A stretch of DNA of 64,000 nucleotides from Euborellia annulipes (GCA_023213315.1 JAKCPI010027526.1:62001-126000); one strand, 5' to 3'; numbered from the stretch's first letter, positions 46,190 to 58,727 are shown. Notes: generated from the sequence alone by a model not told the origin. Numbers and translations are program-made.

Positions 46190-46790
46190 TTATAAAAATC
46201 TGGTGTGACTGTCGCACTAGATTTTTTGTGTCCACATATATTTAGTTCCCAACAGTACGGTACATTTGAGTTCAGATGTAAAATTTATAAGTATGGGAAA
46301 ATATTTATATTTTGTTACCCTAGCAACCGAAATGGTCTCCTATCTTTCCTATGAATTACAAGAGTAAAGTGGTCTTCAGAAGATTTCAATGACAAAATGA
46401 GTATATACATTTTAAAGAGCATCTAAAACAGAATTGATTTTTGAATTTTAATCAAAATCGTTGGAGCCAATTTTGAGAAAATCAAAAAAAACTGAAAAAG
46501 TACATCAGTAAAGTACTATTAATCTTTGGCCGATTTTGTTTAAAAGCTTATTTTCACGCTCCCGGGAGGTACTTAACTTAAATATAAAATTTCAACCTCC
46601 TAGCTCAATTCCTTCATGCTTAAAATTGAACACAGACCGACAGCACACACACACACACAGACAGATCATGTCGCGAAAACCACTTTTTTGGATTCAGGGG
46701 ACCTCAGAACGTGTATATCCATCAAAATCTCGACAATCAAATTTTTGACATGAATACCAGATACTTTCTATATATATATAGGGAAAAAAA
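46190..46790 (-). repeat. Terminal-hairpin repeat, nearly complete
   Basis: Runs from AATCTGGTGTGACTGTCGCAC to GATACTTTCTATATATATA. The end hairpin is collapsed to half its size. Confidence 0.85.
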
Positions 46791-47027
46791 AAAAAAAAAA
46801 AACAAATAAAATAGTCAAACCAAAAAAAAAAAAAAAAAGAGGTTTGGGGGAGGTTTTTAGAGGATATTTTTAATTAAAAAAAAATAAAAAATATCAAAAT
46901 TTTCTTCCCTAACAATTGAAGATATTTAAAAATTTAAAAAAAATAAATAAAAAAAAAAAACCAAGAAAAACTCGAATTCAAACGGGATTCATTAGCAATG
47001 ATAAATGCAAGCATAAATGAGACACAC

Positions 47028-47295
47028 CTTAGCACTACGTGCTATATTCAGGCGATTTTTATACTGGTCAGTTTGATAGGTTGTGGCTCCCGAAGCCGCC
47101 GTGGTTGTCGAATAGCCTTGTTCTTCAAAACCGTTATCGTAGCTATTGTCGATGGAATATCCTCCGCCAGGCCCTCCGGAATCCCACTGGCGATCTTCTT
47201 CTTCTTGACCATAACGTTCGTCCTGATAAGTAAAATCTTGACTACCTTCTGCGGGATAATATTCGGAGAAATCTTGAGATTGTGAATATTCGGTG
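47028..47295 (-). CDS. Exon 4 of those visible: Tyr/Glu/Gly-rich segment
   Basis: 268 nt, one base then 89 codons, ending at a codon boundary. The acceptor is TTTATTTTCCAG and the donor CTAAG then GTGTGT. The peptide starts TEYSQSQDFSEYYPAEG, has an acidic stretch (YGQEEEDRQWD), a Gly-rich turn and a Thr/Ala-rich tail, and ends KNRLNIARSAK. The plus-strand reading of the same DNA is a shadow. Confidence 0.82.
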
Positions 47296-47575
47296 CTGGA
47301 AAATAAATAAGAATATCATTAGAAAAAACTTCTAGTATGAAAAAAAACCGCAAATTTATTAAATTATTTGTATTTTTCAACTCATATTGCATATTTTTTA
47401 TAATTAAAATGGCTGTATTATGCAAATATTTATGTCCCATTATAATTACCTCACGCAATTCTTTCTAAATATATTAATACACATGTTGTGAAGCCATAAA
47501 GAGAGAGAGATACAAAATTTGAAATTCGAAAATCAAAGTGTTTGATGTAATACTGCATTTGTCTGTTGTGTTAAT

Positions 47576-47835
47576 TGATGAATAGTGAATAATAAAAAAC
47601 AACAGAAAGTAGAAAATATCTTTAATTTATTCTTTGAGTTATCGATTTCGACCAAAGGACATCATCAGGCCAGCGTTATTGAAATATAAAATAGTATATA
47701 CATGGTTTTTATGATTTGTAATAGAGTCAAAACAAATTCTCTGTCATTTTAATTAATTTAATTCGATAGCCCAAAGAATAAATTAAAGATATTTTTTCTA
47801 CTTTCTGTTGTTTTTTATTATTCATTATTCATCGA
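47576..47835. repeat. Fold-back element with a hammerhead-like core
   Basis: Minus core CTGATGA-T-GTCC-TTT-GGTC-GAAA (47668-47646). Arms end at AATAATAAAAAACAACAG and inverse. The right arm lacks the core. Confidence 0.8.
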
Positions 47836-48641
47836 AAATCAAAATTTTAATTTAAAATAAGATTTGAAAAAAAAAATAAGAAAATTGATATTTACATGTA
47901 AAGATTCCCACAGAAAAGTGCAAATTTAGGGTCTGGATATCTTTTCATGTGTATTACTGTTCACACATCACAGGAAGGGGGATCATGGTCTTGGGAAATG
48001 TTATAAAAGGCCATCCCCTACTACCTGAGGGGGATTCTCGCTTTCTATTTCTCTCCATCGCTCGCAAGTTTAATTTTGAAACAATAAATAACTTTGAAGA
48101 AATTTCACATCTTTCTCTAAACCTGACATCTCCCAGATCCTGGAAGCAGGCAACACGCAAACACACACACCACTTTACATACAAACTGAGAGATAGTTTT
48201 ACCCCTTTTAATTCCAACGAGCTTAATCTATCAATAATTCAAGAATTTAAATTAGGAAATGACCGAAGTTTTGGTTTCGGCCAAAAACTAGCCGAAACCT
48301 GAGATTGAAAAGATGGGATGAGATTCGTATACAAAAAAAAAAAAGGTCTAATGAGATTCGCACCAAAAAAAAAGTAAAAATGATTTTCACAAGAGGGAAA
48401 AGCCAAAAAAAAAAAGTAAAATGATATGAATTTTGTAGAGGAAATTCTAAGAAATTTAAAACAAGTTTCGGTTTCCGGTGTCGAAAGTAAAATTGAAGCC
48501 GAAATTCGGTTTCAACTGAAAATCTTGTTTCGGTCGAACCCTAATTTAAATGAGTAGCAAGAGTAATTTTTTTTTTTATAATTTGAGTTTACACCACTAT
48601 AGAATAATTTTAAAAGAAATTTAAGTAGAAACACGGGTTGA

Positions 48642-48895
48642 CAGCGGCGTAACTACCCTTTGAGGGCGGAGGGGGGAGGGGATCGAAGCTCAACTAGGGC
48701 GCCGTTTTTCGTTGGACTTTTTTTTTTAATAGGCCATACGAATCTCATTCTTTTTTTTTTAGTATTCGAATCTCGTTCTACCTTTTTTTTGGTAATTTTT
48801 CTGCGGATTTGTGATGCGCCAAAGGCCATATGCGCCTGGGACGGGGACGGAGGTGAGTAAGCGCCCCCTTTCACCCCCACCTAATTACGCTACTG
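48642..48895. mobile_element. hAT-like MITE, 254 bp
   Basis: Homologous to 38508-38790 along its length (GAAGCTCAACT, GGGCGCCGTTTTTCGTT). Ends are CAGCGGCGTAACTA and TTACGCTACTG. The 8-bp flanks match only partly, so this is an older insertion. Confidence 0.85.
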
Positions 48896-49474
48896 GTAGT
48901 TGCTTGTATAGGGAAAAATAAATTTCATTACTCTCACTTAGACAAAACCAATACATTGCTTAAAATTTTATTTTATTGATTTATATATACCACTTTGGTT
49001 CTTAACGGCTCAAATAGTAAGCGTAGAGAATTTTTTTGTTTTCTTAAATAAAGCCATAATAGATTTTTTTTGACGTAAAATTTTAAATGGATAACGTGGA
49101 ATGGTCAATTAAACAGAGTGTTATTAGAAATGTTTGGGCTTCCTAGGGGCCCAGGATACATTTAAATTGTATTTTTTTAATTAGATATCGAAAAGATGCA
49201 AGCGTATGATTTAAAAATTTAACAGAAGCGAGAGATACTTTTCATTTTTTTTTTTATTATCGAAATTTTATGTTAGCAAAGGGCTCGGACCTTTGAATCT
49301 CGAGGTCCTGGGCACAATTCTTACATAAAGATGGCCCTGTATATATACGTTCGAACTCAGTTATGAGTTAACGAGAGCGAAAAGGGGGCCGAAAACTGAA
49401 CATGTTCTCCATGTTTATTTGCAGGTTCAGCTTTCGGGGTCTATTGGGGGAAAACTAAACTTGTATTTATTTAT

Positions 49475-49560
49475 GTAAATTAGGACAGGAGACAGCAGCG
49501 AGGAGGGAGCAGTCTCTTCACTAATAAAACTCCTGCTCCCTCCTGTCCTAATTTACATTT
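49475..49560. repeat. Short palindrome
   Basis: GTAAATTAGGACAGGAG...GGAGGGAGCAG and the inverse CTGCTCCCTCCTGTCC. Confidence 0.75.
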
Positions 49561-49779
49561 TAATCACAGCCCCTTCTACATCAAGTGGATTGTATTTATT
49601 TAATTGAATGTTCAGCTTTGAGGCTATTTCGGTTCTTTTCGAGAGTCTATAGATGTAATTTAACAAGGGAATTGGGGGAATCTTTAAAATTATTTGAGGT
49701 GTCTTAGATTTAGAAAAAAATCTCCTTCTCGCTAATGGGGATTTTTCTTTATTCAGATATAAAATTATAAATGAAGCAC

Positions 49780-49930
49780 CTATACTGTTGATTGATATCG
49801 TAAACGTTGGTGCCGTATCCTGGTTGTTCATATCCGCTGGTGTAAGGTGGCGCTACAAAATCTTCCCTGTCGTAATATTGGTCATCGTAGAGTGTAGTCT
49901 GACGCTCTAAGCTGGGCCGCCGGCCGCCTC
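49780..49930 (-). CDS. Exon 3 of those visible: RRPSLERQ-containing segment
   Basis: 151 nt. The acceptor is TCTGTTCCAG and the donor ATAG then GTGCTT. Two leading bases join the single G of the previous exon to give Gly, producing a Gly-Gly-Gly-Arg-Arg run. The peptide includes RRPSLERQTTLYDDQYYD; RRPS is a classical basophilic-kinase-type site. The rest is Tyr-rich (YTSGYEQPGYGTNVYD). The exon ends with two bases that pair in phase with the next exon. Confidence 0.82.
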
Positions 49931-50059
49931 CTGGAACAGACAACAAAATTAATTCAAATTGTTTGAAAATTGAAAATAATAATAACTTTAAAGTTTTGCC
50001 ATGTTTTGGATTTGATAACTGATTTCGAATATAGATCTTATTATATAGAGATTTGTCAA

Positions 50060-51075
50060 TAAACTAGCCGCGCTACCCGCCTTCAGAGGGTAGTTTCTTC
50101 TGGGATATGTTTAATATTTGTCACCATAAATGTATTTTAATAAAGTTTCGATAATATAAATTTAATAAGATTTAATATTTTAATATCTTTTTATATGAAA
50201 ATAGAGAGCTTTTCATTAGCATTCACTAACAATTGTAAAGTATTTTAAAGGAAATAAAATTATGTTTTTATTTTAAATTATTAAACATAAATATAGAAAG
50301 AGATAGAGAGAAAGAGATTTCACTAAAGCCCATGGGGGAGGGGGTAGGCGTGGCCTCGCCATCCGGCGCTCGAGTTCTGTAACTGTTTTTTGTTACGTGA
50401 CGAATTATGCCAATTCATAAGCCTCATAAAAGAACTTCGCTCCAAAAATTTCATTAATATTCACTAATATTGCAAAGAAAGCATACATTTCTAACATCTT
50501 CGTAACTTCAACAATTAATAACTCAAAAAGTTATAGGAATTTCGGGATGAAAATAATTTTTCTGTAATCTCAAGAAGGGCCTCTTTAAGGTGCGCTTCTC
50601 GAAAAACGGTTAGGACACGATTGACTACCAAGTTACTCTAGGCGGCAAGAGATGGAGTTAGTTTTTCCCATAGGGGTACAAGGGATTTATTCCATTTCAT
50701 TTCATAAAAGTTTCCAGCTAATTAATTAAGGGTAAAAAATTAATTATTTTTTAACACAATGATTAGTAATTTAATTATCTACAAGATATAGAGCGAATTT
50801 TTTAAAAATATATTTTATTTAATGCGATTGATCTAAAAAAAAATTTTATTTTTTCGAAAATCAAAAAAAGGGCTTCTATAAGTTGTAGATATTTTAAATA
50901 GCTTTAATTTAAAAAAAAATTTGAGATCGATAGCTTCAAAATTGTGGCCGCTGGAAACTCCCAAAATTAGCACCCCGAGACGCGCACCTTAAGAATATAA
51001 AATTTTTTTTCGAAATTTCAACGGGAAGTTACCTAAATAGAGCATGACAGACAGACAGACGCCGCACATTAGTGA
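50060..51075 (+). mobile_element. Unclassified element with ACTAGCCGCGCTACCCGCC start
   Basis: The 5' motif ACTAGCnGCnnnnCCCGCCT is shared with 27350-27385 and 58256-58300. The element ends near GACAGACAGACGCCGCAC and hosts the piggyBac-like MITE. Helitron or RTE origin possible. Confidence 0.45.
50589..50988. mobile_element. piggyBac-like MITE, 400 bp
   Basis: Ends GGTGCGCTTCTCG and CGAGACGCGCACC lie between TTAA at 50585-50588 and 50989-50992. TTAA flanks and inverted ends fit piggyBac-type non-autonomous elements. Confidence 0.8.
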
Positions 51076-51079
51076 ATTC

Positions 51080-52330
51080 GTGGGTGGTTGAGGGTGGGTG
51101 GTCTTTAGGTTAGTTTCTTCAAATGTTTCTCAAATTAATAGAATTTCAATTTTAATTAATCTTATCTTCTTATTTGGAAAAATTAACTTATTTAATGAAG
51201 AAACTTGTGTCAATTTAGTAAAATTTGATATCTATAGATTTATACCAGGTAATAATATCTCGGGGCGTTAAAATATTCTTATTTATATTCTTAAAAAAAA
51301 AAAAAAATGTTATTCGGATTTTGTAAGAGAGGTCTTACAACATAGAATGTGGATGTTCAGACAATAGATAAAATTTAAATAAAATAAGAGAAAGTAAAAA
51401 TTTGGAATCTTCTTTATCTCGAATAAGAAGAGATCGATGAAATTTAATAAATAATTCTTGCTAAAATTGGAGATCTGTTTCAAATTTTGTAGTAAATATT
51501 CAACCGGAAGTAGGTTTTACCTAAGATTATAGAAGTATTTTAAAATGTAATATTTTTAGTAAAGAAAGTGAGAAAGAAATGTTCTTTTGAGTAGAAAGTG
51601 GGAAAATATATTTCAATTCTTTGTATCGATTCTGTATTAATTTGTTGCCGTATTTAAATGTATGGTATATGTTTATAAAACTTTCAACTCTTACCAAGAA
51701 TGGAATTAGGTTTCAAAATTAATAACAGATTAAAATATTTTAAAGGTAATTTTATAATCTTAGGTAAAGTATAACTATTCCGGTTGAAGTATTACTCCAA
51801 AATTTGAAACAGATATAAATTTAGGGAGAATATTTATAAATTTCACGATCTGGTACTTATTGGAGATAGAGAGAGGAATTCGAAATTTTTATTTAAAATG
51901 TATCTATTTTCCAAAGGGATGGTTTATGTCTTAAAAATATAGAACTAGTCAGGTAAATTCACAAGAATGATATGTAGTGGTGAGGATTGGGTGTAATAGG
52001 TGAAATGTAGGGGAAATTATGCATGGTATATACATATAGATTATTTTTTATGTATTTATTTTTTTAATATTATTTCAGTTTTCTTGGCTTCTTGACAATA
52101 TTTTTCTTGGGATCTACTCAAAAAAAATCTATTGCATAAAATTATCTTTCTAATAAAATAGATGCTGACATCCCATAGAGTCGCCTTTTCAATCGATTTT
52201 GTTAAATCGTTAAACTTTCAATATTTGACTATGTTTTTTTTTTATAATCCAGAACAAGACATATTCGTTGGAAAAATAATTTATCGTGATATAACTCTAT
52301 TAATCGTAAGACATTTATAAATAAGTTGTA
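51080..52330. other. Intron sequence with repeat relics
   Basis: AATAAGAGAAAGTAAAAATT at 51381 is an isolated end of the terminal-hairpin repeat. The 51905-52030 piece is related to 53874-54795. No exon seen besides 52336-52448 further right. Confidence 0.5.
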
Positions 52331-52335
52331 TTCAC

Positions 52336-52448
52336 CTCTTCCTATCTTCTTGCCAGTGGTTTGTGTAGGCTGGTAGTAGCCGCCGTCCCCCGACTCGTCC
52401 AGCGAGTGCGAGTAGTTGTGATAACCGGCGGAAGTATACCATGGGTCA
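52336..52448 (-). CDS. Exon 2 of those visible: Tyr/Ser/Gly segment
   Basis: 113 nt, entered after TTTTGTTGCAAAAG and left at GAAGAG then GTGAAT. It starts with one base that completes the AG codon of the previous exon (Ser) and ends with one base. The peptide reads DPWYTSAGYHNYSHSLDESG followed by a Tyr-Tyr-Gln-Pro motif and a short basic run, KKIGR. G+C content is far above the flanking intron. Confidence 0.8.
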
Positions 52449-53127
52449 CTTTTGCAACAAAAGAAAATACCGTTTTGAAATCATATGGATTAATTAATAA
52501 CAACCCAAATATTTAATATAGTCCAGTCAGGAGTTTAATTTTTGAGAAATCCTGCCCTGTCACACTAAAATAATACAAATTTATCCTGAAAATTTTCTTT
52601 ATAAACAAAATTGAATGACTAGCGAAACGATTATGATACTGAAAATATTAATTTACACTCAAAGAAATTACAATAAAATTTTGAAATTTTAAAAAACAAC
52701 GTTTCCACCACTCTGTGAATGATCTTTATGATTTATATATATTTAAATTGTATCTCAAGAGCACAGTAGCCGAAACGTTATCCGAATTAAGATATTTGCT
52801 CGAAATATTTATTAAATTATTAAAATTCATGACTGTACTATTATTTATAATATAAATAAAATTTAAACAATATCTACACATCGCTAATTTATATTAAATT
52901 TCATGATTAATGATTAAAAAAAAAAAAAAGCAAATGATAAATAAAAAATATTGATGGAATGAAGAAAGACAAAAATATTTAAATGACATTGAGATCCTAT
53001 TTGACATTTCGTGCAAAAAAAAAAAAAAAAAAAAAAAACATTTTTTGTTTTTGTTTTAGAAATTATTAAAATGAAATAAACGGCTTGGTGATATTTAATG
53101 ATATACAATATTTCCAGAAAAAATTGG

Positions 53128-53190
53128 GTATAGTTGGAAATTGAACCCGGATCTTCCACTTTCCAGATGAAGGTGTTAAATTTGTATCTC
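53128..53190 (-). mobile_element. tRNA-like SINE fragment
   Basis: Reverse strand B box GATCCGGGTTCAATTTCC; A box not preserved. Confidence 0.4.
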
Positions 53191-53873
53191 AAATAATAAT
53201 TTAGGGAGATTTCCGTTGCGGTTTATTTAAATGAATTAAAGTAGAGATTTTTAATACTAATTAAAAAAAATGATGAAAATTTTTTTTAATCTAGAAAATC
53301 CAAAAAAAAACTTTCTTTTTATTAAATAAGAAATTATTATTATTTTTATGAAATATTAATTACATAAATTAGTAAATAAAATGTTTTAAAAAATAATGGA
53401 TAAAATATTCCATTGACAGATGTGTCACATTCAAAACAAGCATTATGATTCAGAAAAGCTTTAACTCGTATTTCCCCTTAAAGATTATACAGTCTTTAAA
53501 GGGTCTTTAAAGCGGGGATAGCCGACTCGCGAGATTCATCACACTTTTACAAAATATAGGCCTATTTATTTTATAATGGCCAAAGTTGTGAAAACCAATG
53601 TATTAGAAAAATACATATGTATCTATGTTTACATGTAAGAATAATAGTAAACACAATAATAATAACTCATTATGTTTAAATGTTTCACCCCAAAAAAGTG
53701 TCTATTGTGGGTCTACATCTAATATGGGGATATATACTGGTGATTTTATATGAGGCCCGCTGCATTTTTAAGGTCCGGTCAGACAGGGGAAATAAACTGA
53801 GAGATTTGAAAGACGACTGTTAGCAGCCAATTGACTCACCATACATATGCACTGTCTGTGTGAATTTACCTGA

Positions 53874-54795
53874 GGTAGGGTTCTGAGGGTCTTTAGGATA
53901 GACCATAAACCATCCCTTTGGACAATAAATGAATTTTAAATAAAGAATTTGCGAATTCTCTTCTAGACACGAAAAAAAACTAAATTCAATTTTCAGCTTT
54001 TAGTGTTTGCTTTGTAATTCGTACAGGGGTTGGAGAAAATAAAAAAAAAAAACTAAAAGTGTTTTTTCAGTCTCGTATATCTCTTAAACTAAGTATTTGT
54101 GCACTCCCCATAATAAATTAGAAAGAGTATAAAATTTGGTGATAAAACGAATTTCAGACAAATTTAACGAGATTCGGCTGATCAAAGTTTCTTTTTTCAT
54201 TTCGAGATTCTTTGGACTTTTTCAGTTTTTCGCTTTTATCTCGCAAATAAAATATTTTGAATTTTAATAAATTGAAGTGAAGCATTAAATTTGTAAGATT
54301 GGCGTAATAACGAAATTTAGCCCAATATTAACCGAGATACGCGACAAACTTAGCCCAAGTTCTTCGAAATGTGAAACAAATAGAAACTTTGAATCTCGTA
54401 ATATGGCAAATACGCTTTATAACGAAATTTAAAATTTAATGTCTAAAGATTGTACTCTGGTGAAAATATTTAGTTTATGAGATAGAAAACAAAATAAAAA
54501 ATGAAAAAATTCTAAAATTTTGAGGTTTTATCTCTTAAAACATTATTGGAAAAAAGTTGGTTGGTGAAAGATTAGAATTTTAAACGAGAATTAAAAGATC
54601 TATAGATATCGGAGAAATTTATTAAAAATTGGGATCAAGTTTCTTTCAAATTTGAAATAAGTTAATTTTTTCCAATAACAAGATGAAATAAAAAAAGTTT
54701 AAATATTGAAAAAAAAAACTACGTATATATTGTGAAAGAGATGGTTTATGGTCTTAGATAGAACTATAGGTAAATTCAAAGACAGTGATATGTAG
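53874..54795. repeat. Inverted-end repeat with a relative at 51905-52030
   Basis: GAATTTACCTGAGG...GACCATAAACCATC at the left is inverted at the right (GATGGTTTATGGTC...GGTAAATTC). The right-end sequence, including AGTGATATGTAGTGGTGAG, recurs at 51911-52000. Confidence 0.65.
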
Positions 54796-54799
54796 TGGT

Positions 54800-56055
54800 G
54801 AGTAATTGGGGAAGGGTTAGGGTGATGTTTATGTCCCATACCAGGACCTGACTTGTGTTTACTGGCAAGGGCTCTAACAGAGTCCAAATTGAAGGGGGTC
54901 GCACACTAGAACTTGAGTGGAGTGACGTCATCTTCCATATTAGTTATTTGGTATATGAGAATGACGTCGCTGTAAACAATATTTTCCATTTGAAAGATAC
55001 TTTATTCTTTCCCAGCAATTTATTTCTAAATAAACTTAATAAAACTAATTCAAATTATATTAAGAAATATTTTTTGCAAATTTTAAGTAAAAAATATTTC
55101 TTAAAAAATCTATTTAACTTGACTTTACAGATATTTCCTGCAATTTTTAATAAAAAATACAAGTTATCTTAAAATTATTATTGTTTTGTATTATTAAATA
55201 AATCCTAATAGTGCCAAAAATGACTTTATTAAGAAACAGAAAAAACAGCTGATTGAAAAAGTCAGCCGGAGCCTGTTTCCGATCCAACAAAATTGGATCG
55301 CAACCAGACTCAGTAACGTGACGTAGCTCCGTTCAACTCTGTAACGGTGGCAGCGTGTGCATCCCCTTAGGAGTATATAGGTTGGGTTCGCCACCTTTTC
55401 CCAGCAATTGATACTCAACTCAAGTCAAGTCAGGTCCAGGTGTGATCGCACCTTCAAAATGATCCATTTGAGTTGGCCAACCCTGCTTTAAAGTCTCACA
55501 ATCAAAGCAGGCAGATGTATTTTGTTGCATATTAGGATACTTCCAGGCATACACCAATCAATAAATAAATCTTATTAAAAAAAAACAGAAATTATATTTT
55601 AAAATAAAAAATTAACATCATATTTAATTTTAAGATAAGATTTAATGGAAAAATTAAAAATATATTAATTTTTATTTTACTAACTAATAAAAATTTTTTT
55701 TAGTATATTTATTAATTTAATGAATTTTAAAAATTTCGCCTGTAAAATATGCAACCAAATATACATGTCTGCTTTGGGTGAGGGATTTTAAGGAGCTTCT
55801 TTCAAAATTTTGATAAGAATCATCTGACAATTGAAAGTTCCAGGTAATTATAGCAAATTTATTTTATTTATAATTTAAAATATTATTTCATAACCCATAT
55901 ATAATTTATATGAATGTGAAATAAATGACCTAGTTTTATTTTTTCCCACTTGTGGTGTATGATATCCAAAAACACGAGAGCGAAATAATAGAAAAGTAAT
56001 TGGTAACCATGCACTAACGAAGCGAATTCGATCAAGCAGTGATGATGGGAGGGAC
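54800..56055. other. Intron sequence with an unassigned G/C-richer part
   Basis: 54850-54960 and 55250-55470 are G/C-richer, with GACGTCA at 54923, CAGGTGTGATCGCACC at 55456 and ATTGG. They could be transposon relics. No splice-bounded frame supported. Confidence 0.4.
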
Positions 56056-56058
56056 TAA

Positions 56059-56382
56059 GTGCTATTCCGTTTAAGCGAAAAAGTTAAAATGGCCGATGAT
56101 CATGAAGATGATTATGATGATAATGATGATGACGATGATGAAAATGAAGATGATGACGATTTAAAGGCATACCTGATAGAATCACTGGCCTCCCACGACC
56201 TCTTCCTGCGCCTAGGACAACAACAACAACACCCTACAAGACAACGAGACACGAACCAAGCCACACACAGAACATCCCCAACAAACATACGAACTGAACA
56301 TAAACAGATAGATACAACGCACATTGTTCAATGGAGAGGAGGCCGGGGGGAAAAAACTGAGCAGAAGATGCCAAGCAACTAG
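56059..56382 (+). CDS. Unassigned acidic/Gln-rich ORF, possibly a first exon
   Basis: An ATG in good context (AAAATGG at 56089) opens a peptide with a long Asp/Glu run, then LKAYLIESLASHDLFLRLG and a Gln run, ending after 98 residues from that ATG. G+C content is above background. It runs opposite to the host gene, inside the first visible intron. The Asp codons are mostly GAT/GAC repeats, so part of the openness is due to a trinucleotide-like repeat. No function can be given. Confidence 0.3.
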   Translation: MLFRLSEKVKMADDHEDDYDDNDDDDDENEDDDDLKAYLIESLASHDLFLRLGQQQQHPTRQRDTNQATHRTSPTNIRTEHKQIDTTHIVQWRGGRGEKTEQKMPSN

Positions 56383-56859
56383 AGCCAATATCGTAAAATC
56401 CGGCCCCGAAGGACCAGAAGATGTCATCCGAGTGAATTCAAGGCCTGAACAGGAATCCTGAAACCGGCGGATAAACAGTCAAAGTTTCGAAGAATTTTCA
56501 TGATTAGCCTATTCTATTTATTTAAAAAATAAATAAAAATGATTCTATTTCATCGATGAAGTAATAATTAAAGTTGTACCATTATCTAGAAATGATTTAT
56601 TATAACTTTAAGGTGGAAATATAAAACATTTGCGGTTAATGGTAGAATTTCAATTATGACCTAATCTATGAAAGAGATTATACACTAAACGTCAACAATA
56701 TCTCAAATTAATTGAAAATTATTTATAAATCCAACAACGGCCTTTTGATTCCATTTTTTTTTCATCAAATAAATATTTTCAAATAAAAAATAATATAAAT
56801 ATAGATATAAAGTAGTTATCCAAAATTTTTAAAGAATCAGGAAATTTTTATTATTTCGG

Positions 56860-57090
56860 TTTAATAGTGGTTTATTTGTAAAAATTACAAAGTTTCGGCC
56901 ACTCATTCTGGGGCTTTCTTCAGGTACAATTCAGTTAAGATTACAAAGGTTGTTACATCTGCGACAAATTCAATTGAATTGAAATTCAATGTAACAACCT
57001 TTGTAATATTAACTGAATTGAACTTGAAGAAGGCCACAGAATGAGTGGTCGAAACGTTTTATTTTCAGTTAAACCAAAAATCAAATTCTT
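56860..57090. repeat. Fold-back element with hammerhead-like cores on both arms
   Basis: Minus core CTGAAGA-A...GTGGCC-GAAAC (56923-56893) and plus core 57024-57054 with C-to-T change. Consensus stem GGCCAC-AGAATGA-GTGGCC. Confidence 0.85.
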
Positions 57091-57369
57091 ATATTAATGA
57101 TAACAACTGTGAAAGCCTAAACTCCAAAATTTTATTATTTAAGTAATTATATTTTACTTAACTTATATATTTAATATAATATTGTAAAAAAAAATTAAAT
57201 ATAATTAACATATCGCTTTATAAAGATATAGGCAAATCATTATCAGAACACAGTGGACGACCAGCCTAAGAAATAATTTCACTTTTTACCTAAAAATACA
57301 TCCACCTGTATTTAATTGAAAATTATCCAAACTCCTCTCTAAATTTTTATTAAACTTGCATAATTATTT

Positions 57370-57420
57370 ATTATAGGTCATGAAGATGAGCGCAATAGAC
57401 GCTAGAAACGTCGATAAAAA
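57370..57420 (+). repeat. Single-arm hammerhead-like core
   Basis: CATGAAGATGAGCGCAATAG, then ACGCTAGAAACGTC; stem AGCG...CGCT. A first-base change (TGAAGA) and one extra A make it decayed. Related GAAACGTT ends are at 52750 and 59770. Confidence 0.6.
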
Positions 57421-57429
57421 TTGATTCTA

Positions 57430-58240
57430 ATCTTTATCTCTGATTGTCATTAATTTTATGATTTCAAAAATAAATTTTCCTTAGTTTATTTCTAAAAATT
57501 TTCGATGCGGATCAAAAAATTTTTTTTAATATTCTAAAAGAAGAGGTATATTTTAACCACTTGTTAATCATTATTCCTCAGTCGCAGTTTAAAAGTGTAA
57601 TCATGATATGAAACAAACAATTTTCATGTAAAATATATTATTGTTTTTTTTTTTTTTTTTTTTTGTAAAATTATTCTAAACTAAAAAAAAATTAAAAATC
57701 AATCAAGTAAAAAAAATATATATATTTTTTTTATGAGATGTTCAGAAACTTGATATCACTCGGTGACAAATTTTAAGAATATATATATAATATATACATT
57801 ACTTTATTAATAAAAGCTTAATAGAATTTGAATTCAAAATCCCTATTTTTTTTTTTTTTTTTGTAAGGGAAAAGAAAAATTTATTATTCTAGTTGTTTAT
57901 GGATTATGCCTTAATTACCTAAAAAGTTATTCATACAGTAAACCTACACCAAGTGTGAACAAGTATTAAAAAAAATTTTTAATATATTATTAATTTAATT
58001 AAAAAAAAAAATGAATTTATTATTTCTGCAACAGGTGCGATATATACGTATTTATATAAATGAGAACACGACAATAAAACAATTTTAATAAAAAATAATA
58101 CTAAATGAGAAAGCAATTGAAGAGTATATAAATATATGTATATACATCATGCACAGGCACTAAAAATTGAAATTTGTCAATTAAATTTTGTAATTTCAAT
58201 AAAAAAAATCCATCAATTTGCAATTAATTATCGATATTTT
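57430..58240. other. AT-rich intron sequence
   Basis: Long T runs (57645-57664, 57847-57862) and short AT repeats; no gene. Confidence 0.5.
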
Positions 58241-58249
58241 AATCGTTTA

Positions 58250-58310
58250 TTTTATACTAGCAGCGCCGCCCGCCTTAGGTCTGGGCCCTGGCGGGCGGCG
58301 TCTTAAGGTA
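58250..58310 (+). mobile_element. Element start with CCCGCC motif
   Basis: ACTAGCAGCGCCGCCCGCCT, then GGGCCCTGGCGGGCGGCG; related to the starts at 27350 and 50064. Confidence 0.4.
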
Positions 58311-58551
58311 TGATTAGTAGTTGCCGAGATAAAATAAAAAAATAAATTTTTGATCTTAATATGAAAATCTCACCTTATTATAAATAATAAAATTTAATAT
58401 TATTAATTATTAATAAATTGAAATATTTTTATAAGAGAATAGGAGACAATGTAAAGAATAAGTGAATGTCTTCTCATTTCACCACAAACAATACTTAAAG
58501 GTCTTCTCTTTTTAAAAGAAATAAAAGTAAATATCTACTAATAATTGGCAT

Positions 58552-58625
58552 GTGACTAAGCCGGATAAGCTGTGGAACTGATGTTTGAACACAACTCGGG
58601 TTCGAGTCCAGCTTATCGCAAATAA
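58552..58625 (+). mobile_element. tRNA-like SINE head
   Basis: CTCGGGTTCGAGTCC B box with GATAAGCTGTGG upstream and GCTTATC pairing at the end. Too irregular for a working tRNA. Confidence 0.45.
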
Positions 58626-58727
58626 TTCAACATTGCCGAAGTTTCCACTTAGGGTAGGAAAGTGGAAGAAAATCTCACCCACAGACACAAAGGGTCAATT
58701 TTGATGTGGATTAAGTGGCTTTGAAAT

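Noticed and set aside
46998..47458. Plus-strand and extended minus-strand ORFs over exon 4
   Set aside because: Shadows of the real minus-strand exon 47028-47295 in the other frames.
47949..48302. 117-codon plus-strand ORF
   Set aside because: Followed by TTTCGG-rich transposon-like sequence; no recognisable motif.
52914..53192. 92-codon minus-strand ORF
   Set aside because: Poly-F from an A run plus a SINE fragment.
55194..55418. 74-codon minus-strand ORF in a G/C-richer patch
   Set aside because: No splice sites in phase with the host gene and no motif.
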